A stretch of 64,000 bases of DNA from Prosapia bicincta (lineage: Eukaryota > Arthropoda > Insecta > Hemiptera > Cercopidae). The position numbers and the translations under genes are program-made. The notes beneath the pieces are model-generated. The model worked only from the letters and a program-made list of their open reading frames with translations, was not told the origin of the DNA and made no database searches. Each line of letters begins with the position of its first letter. Position 1 is the first letter of the stretch. This document shows, piece by piece, positions 55,101-58,100 of this stretch. Where the stretch lies: the NCBI GenBank assembly GCA_036971475.1, contig JBAIZL010000002.1:228240143-228304142 (forward strand). Direction: 5' to 3'.

Positions 55101-58100
55101 AACACACAACAAAAAAACAAATGCAACAACGGTCAAACAACGTTGCCTGTACCTCTATTGAAACAAGGAGACAATCGGCCTGGTGATGAAGGGCAGAATG
55201 CAGGAATCAAGGAAACAGTGCGTTGCGTAAAGGCACATCTCAAAGAAGCCATGTCCGTCTCCAGTAGGTGACAAACTTCATACAGCTCTGTATTCAATTC
55301 TTGTTTTTAATTATTTTGTTTTTATACAATATAAAATGACAAGCAAATAAAAAATTATGTATAAACTTTAGTTATTTGACATTAGGCATTACAATTAAAA
55401 TATTTTATACATTTTCAATTCACTGGGAAAATTACAAATGTATCATAAGTATTTGATAAAGAACTCAAGATAAAACTGATGAAATAATTTCATATTAGAA
55501 ATATAAATAAAATATTTATACAGTAGAATTTGGATAACTCTATACTGAAGAGACTAATAGAAAAGTTTGAAAGTTGCATAATATTTTTTCAGTCAAAAGC
55601 AGGGCAGTTTTTTTGTGTCTATGACAATCATTTTGCCCATAAACGTGGCTGTCTTCAGGTATTGTGTCACCAGTCAATGTTATTTTAAAAACATACCACA
55701 CACGCACATTAAAAACTAATTTGAATAAGCAATAAACTTAGGCCTAGTGGATTTATAAAAGTTATAATTATTAACAGTTAAAAGTTACTGCAGTCAACAC
55801 TAGCAATAAAATGACATTTATATATTTACATATACAGTAAGTTGTAGATAAATAGATATGTACACCTGTTAGGGAATTACCCCAGTGAGCAGTCTCACCT
55901 CCATGAAACTAGTCCTGGACAAATTTCAACAGATGCAACAAGCAGTATCTCTGTATATGAAACGATTGAAAGAATAGAGATGTTGAGAGTGAAGAGTGGT
56001 AAGGATCCACTCTTCCGACTCGACTCTTGCCAAAACGCACAGACCCGCCCCGCTCCTGATATCCACCTTCAGCTATGAAACCTCTACTCCCACGAATCCA
56101 ACCTCAAGCTCGTAACTCCCGTTCCGAGTGATAAATATGTATAGTACAAACATACTGTATTTGACAAATTATTTTGAAATTTCTAATTTTCTAGCAGAAT
56201 TGATCGTTTTAACATTTGCAAAACTGCTGCTACTAACATTGCTTTGTCCTTCAATGTACCGCCAAAACTGACGCAATCTTAAGAAACTTAGTTCTAAATC
56301 TGACAATTCAGCACTTTTTTTTGTCTTTTCTTCTGCTAAATGTGTTGGTCACAAAGTTCTCCACACACTTCCTACTTGTTCGTCTAAATTAACGTGCTCT
56401 TCAAAGATGACAACCTTATTGCCTTCCCATTTGACAGGTGTAACAGGTATATTTTACACCGGCGATTAAACAGAGGGTCAATGGATAACTGATTCTCTCT
56501 CCACCGCTTAGGCTCTAAACATCGTGATCTTGATATGAACGCAAAGAATTCTTGGAAGGCAATCAAAGAGCACCTGGAATTCGAGCTCATGCTCAAACAA
56601 AATAACTTTGAGTTAAAGAAGTTGACATTAGAATTATCTATAATTATTTTGCACTAGTAGCATTCAAGAGACCAGCCCAAAACTTCGAATTAACGGCAAT
56701 TTTGAATTATAGACGTTTGAATTATCTACATTCTACTGTATATATGTTTGTGTGTATGCGTAAGTTTGCAATGATTTGCAAAATTTTGTTTATAAATTTG
56801 ATAATTTCATTGTTCATACATAATGTTGAAACAAATTAATGAGTGAACAAGTAAATCACAGTCAAAATATAATATATTTAGTAAATTTGTTGTGGTAATG
56901 TGTAATTTGCCAACAGTACTTTTAAATATATGTTGGAATCATCTTGAAAGTCAGAATTGGTTGTTCTTGATGATGCGCACTGTGGTTGACAAAAAGCTTT
57001 GGATATTTTGTTTGTTATAATATGAAAACATTTTTTATATTGCGTATGCATGTAAGTAACTAATAATTTCATAATAAAATCTAGTTTTTTTTTATAAAAG
57101 ACATTTTATACAAACTTATAATTAATGAACAAATAGTTGGCAAAGTAACAACAATCTCTCAAATCATTTTAACCCATTGCGGATTAAATAATTTGTTTTC
57201 CAAGTTACCCAATAGGCATGAATTGATTTCAAACTCATTGGTCACAGCAACTGAATTGTGTTGAATACTTGCAACCGGACATTTTGTTAACTAAAGGTTG
57301 TTAAATTGTTGGCTTACACTTGGAGGAAACGTTTTTGTCTTACAACTTCTTCAGCCTTGTATTTTTGCTGCTAGAATTGCTGCAGTTGTGCTTCTTTTTT
57401 AGAAATTTTGTGAAAGTTAGAAGTGATGTGATCAAAGAGTATGTGTGATCTGTGTTGTGTTTGTTCATTTAGGATGTCATTTTTATATGTGTTGCTATGT
57501 CTGTATATTTCATATTGTTTTAGTGTGTGTAATTTATGGCCTTTGTTGTATGTATGAAGGATGCTCATGTTATTTTCCATACTATTGTATGAGTGTCCAT
57601 AAGGTGATTTCCAAAAGTGGATTCAATAGTAGTGTGCAGTGCGTTTTTGTGTTCTTTATATCTTTCGGCAAATGTTTTGCCTGTTTGTCCAATATACAAC
57701 TTATTGCAGTTGTTGCATTGTAATTTGTATATTCCTAGGTTATTGTATGTGTCGGTGTTGTTATTAATGCCATGTCTGATAGCAGTTTGGCTTTTATTTG
57801 TTGTTCTGTAAGCTACATTGAATCCTGTTTTTTTTAAATTGGTGTGCTATTTTATTTGTGAGTGTTTATGTTAGTGAGGGTGATGAATTTGTTCGTGTTT
57901 TTGTTGTTTGTGTTATTGTAACTCTTCTTGTTGAGTATTTTTTTTGTGTAAAAATGACGTCCTAAATGAACAAACACAACACAGATCACATATACTCTTT
58001 GATCACATCACTTCTATCTTTCAAATATTGGTACCGAAGAAGCACAACTGCAACAATCCTAGTGGAAAAAGTACGAGGCTGAAGAAGTCATAAGACGAAA

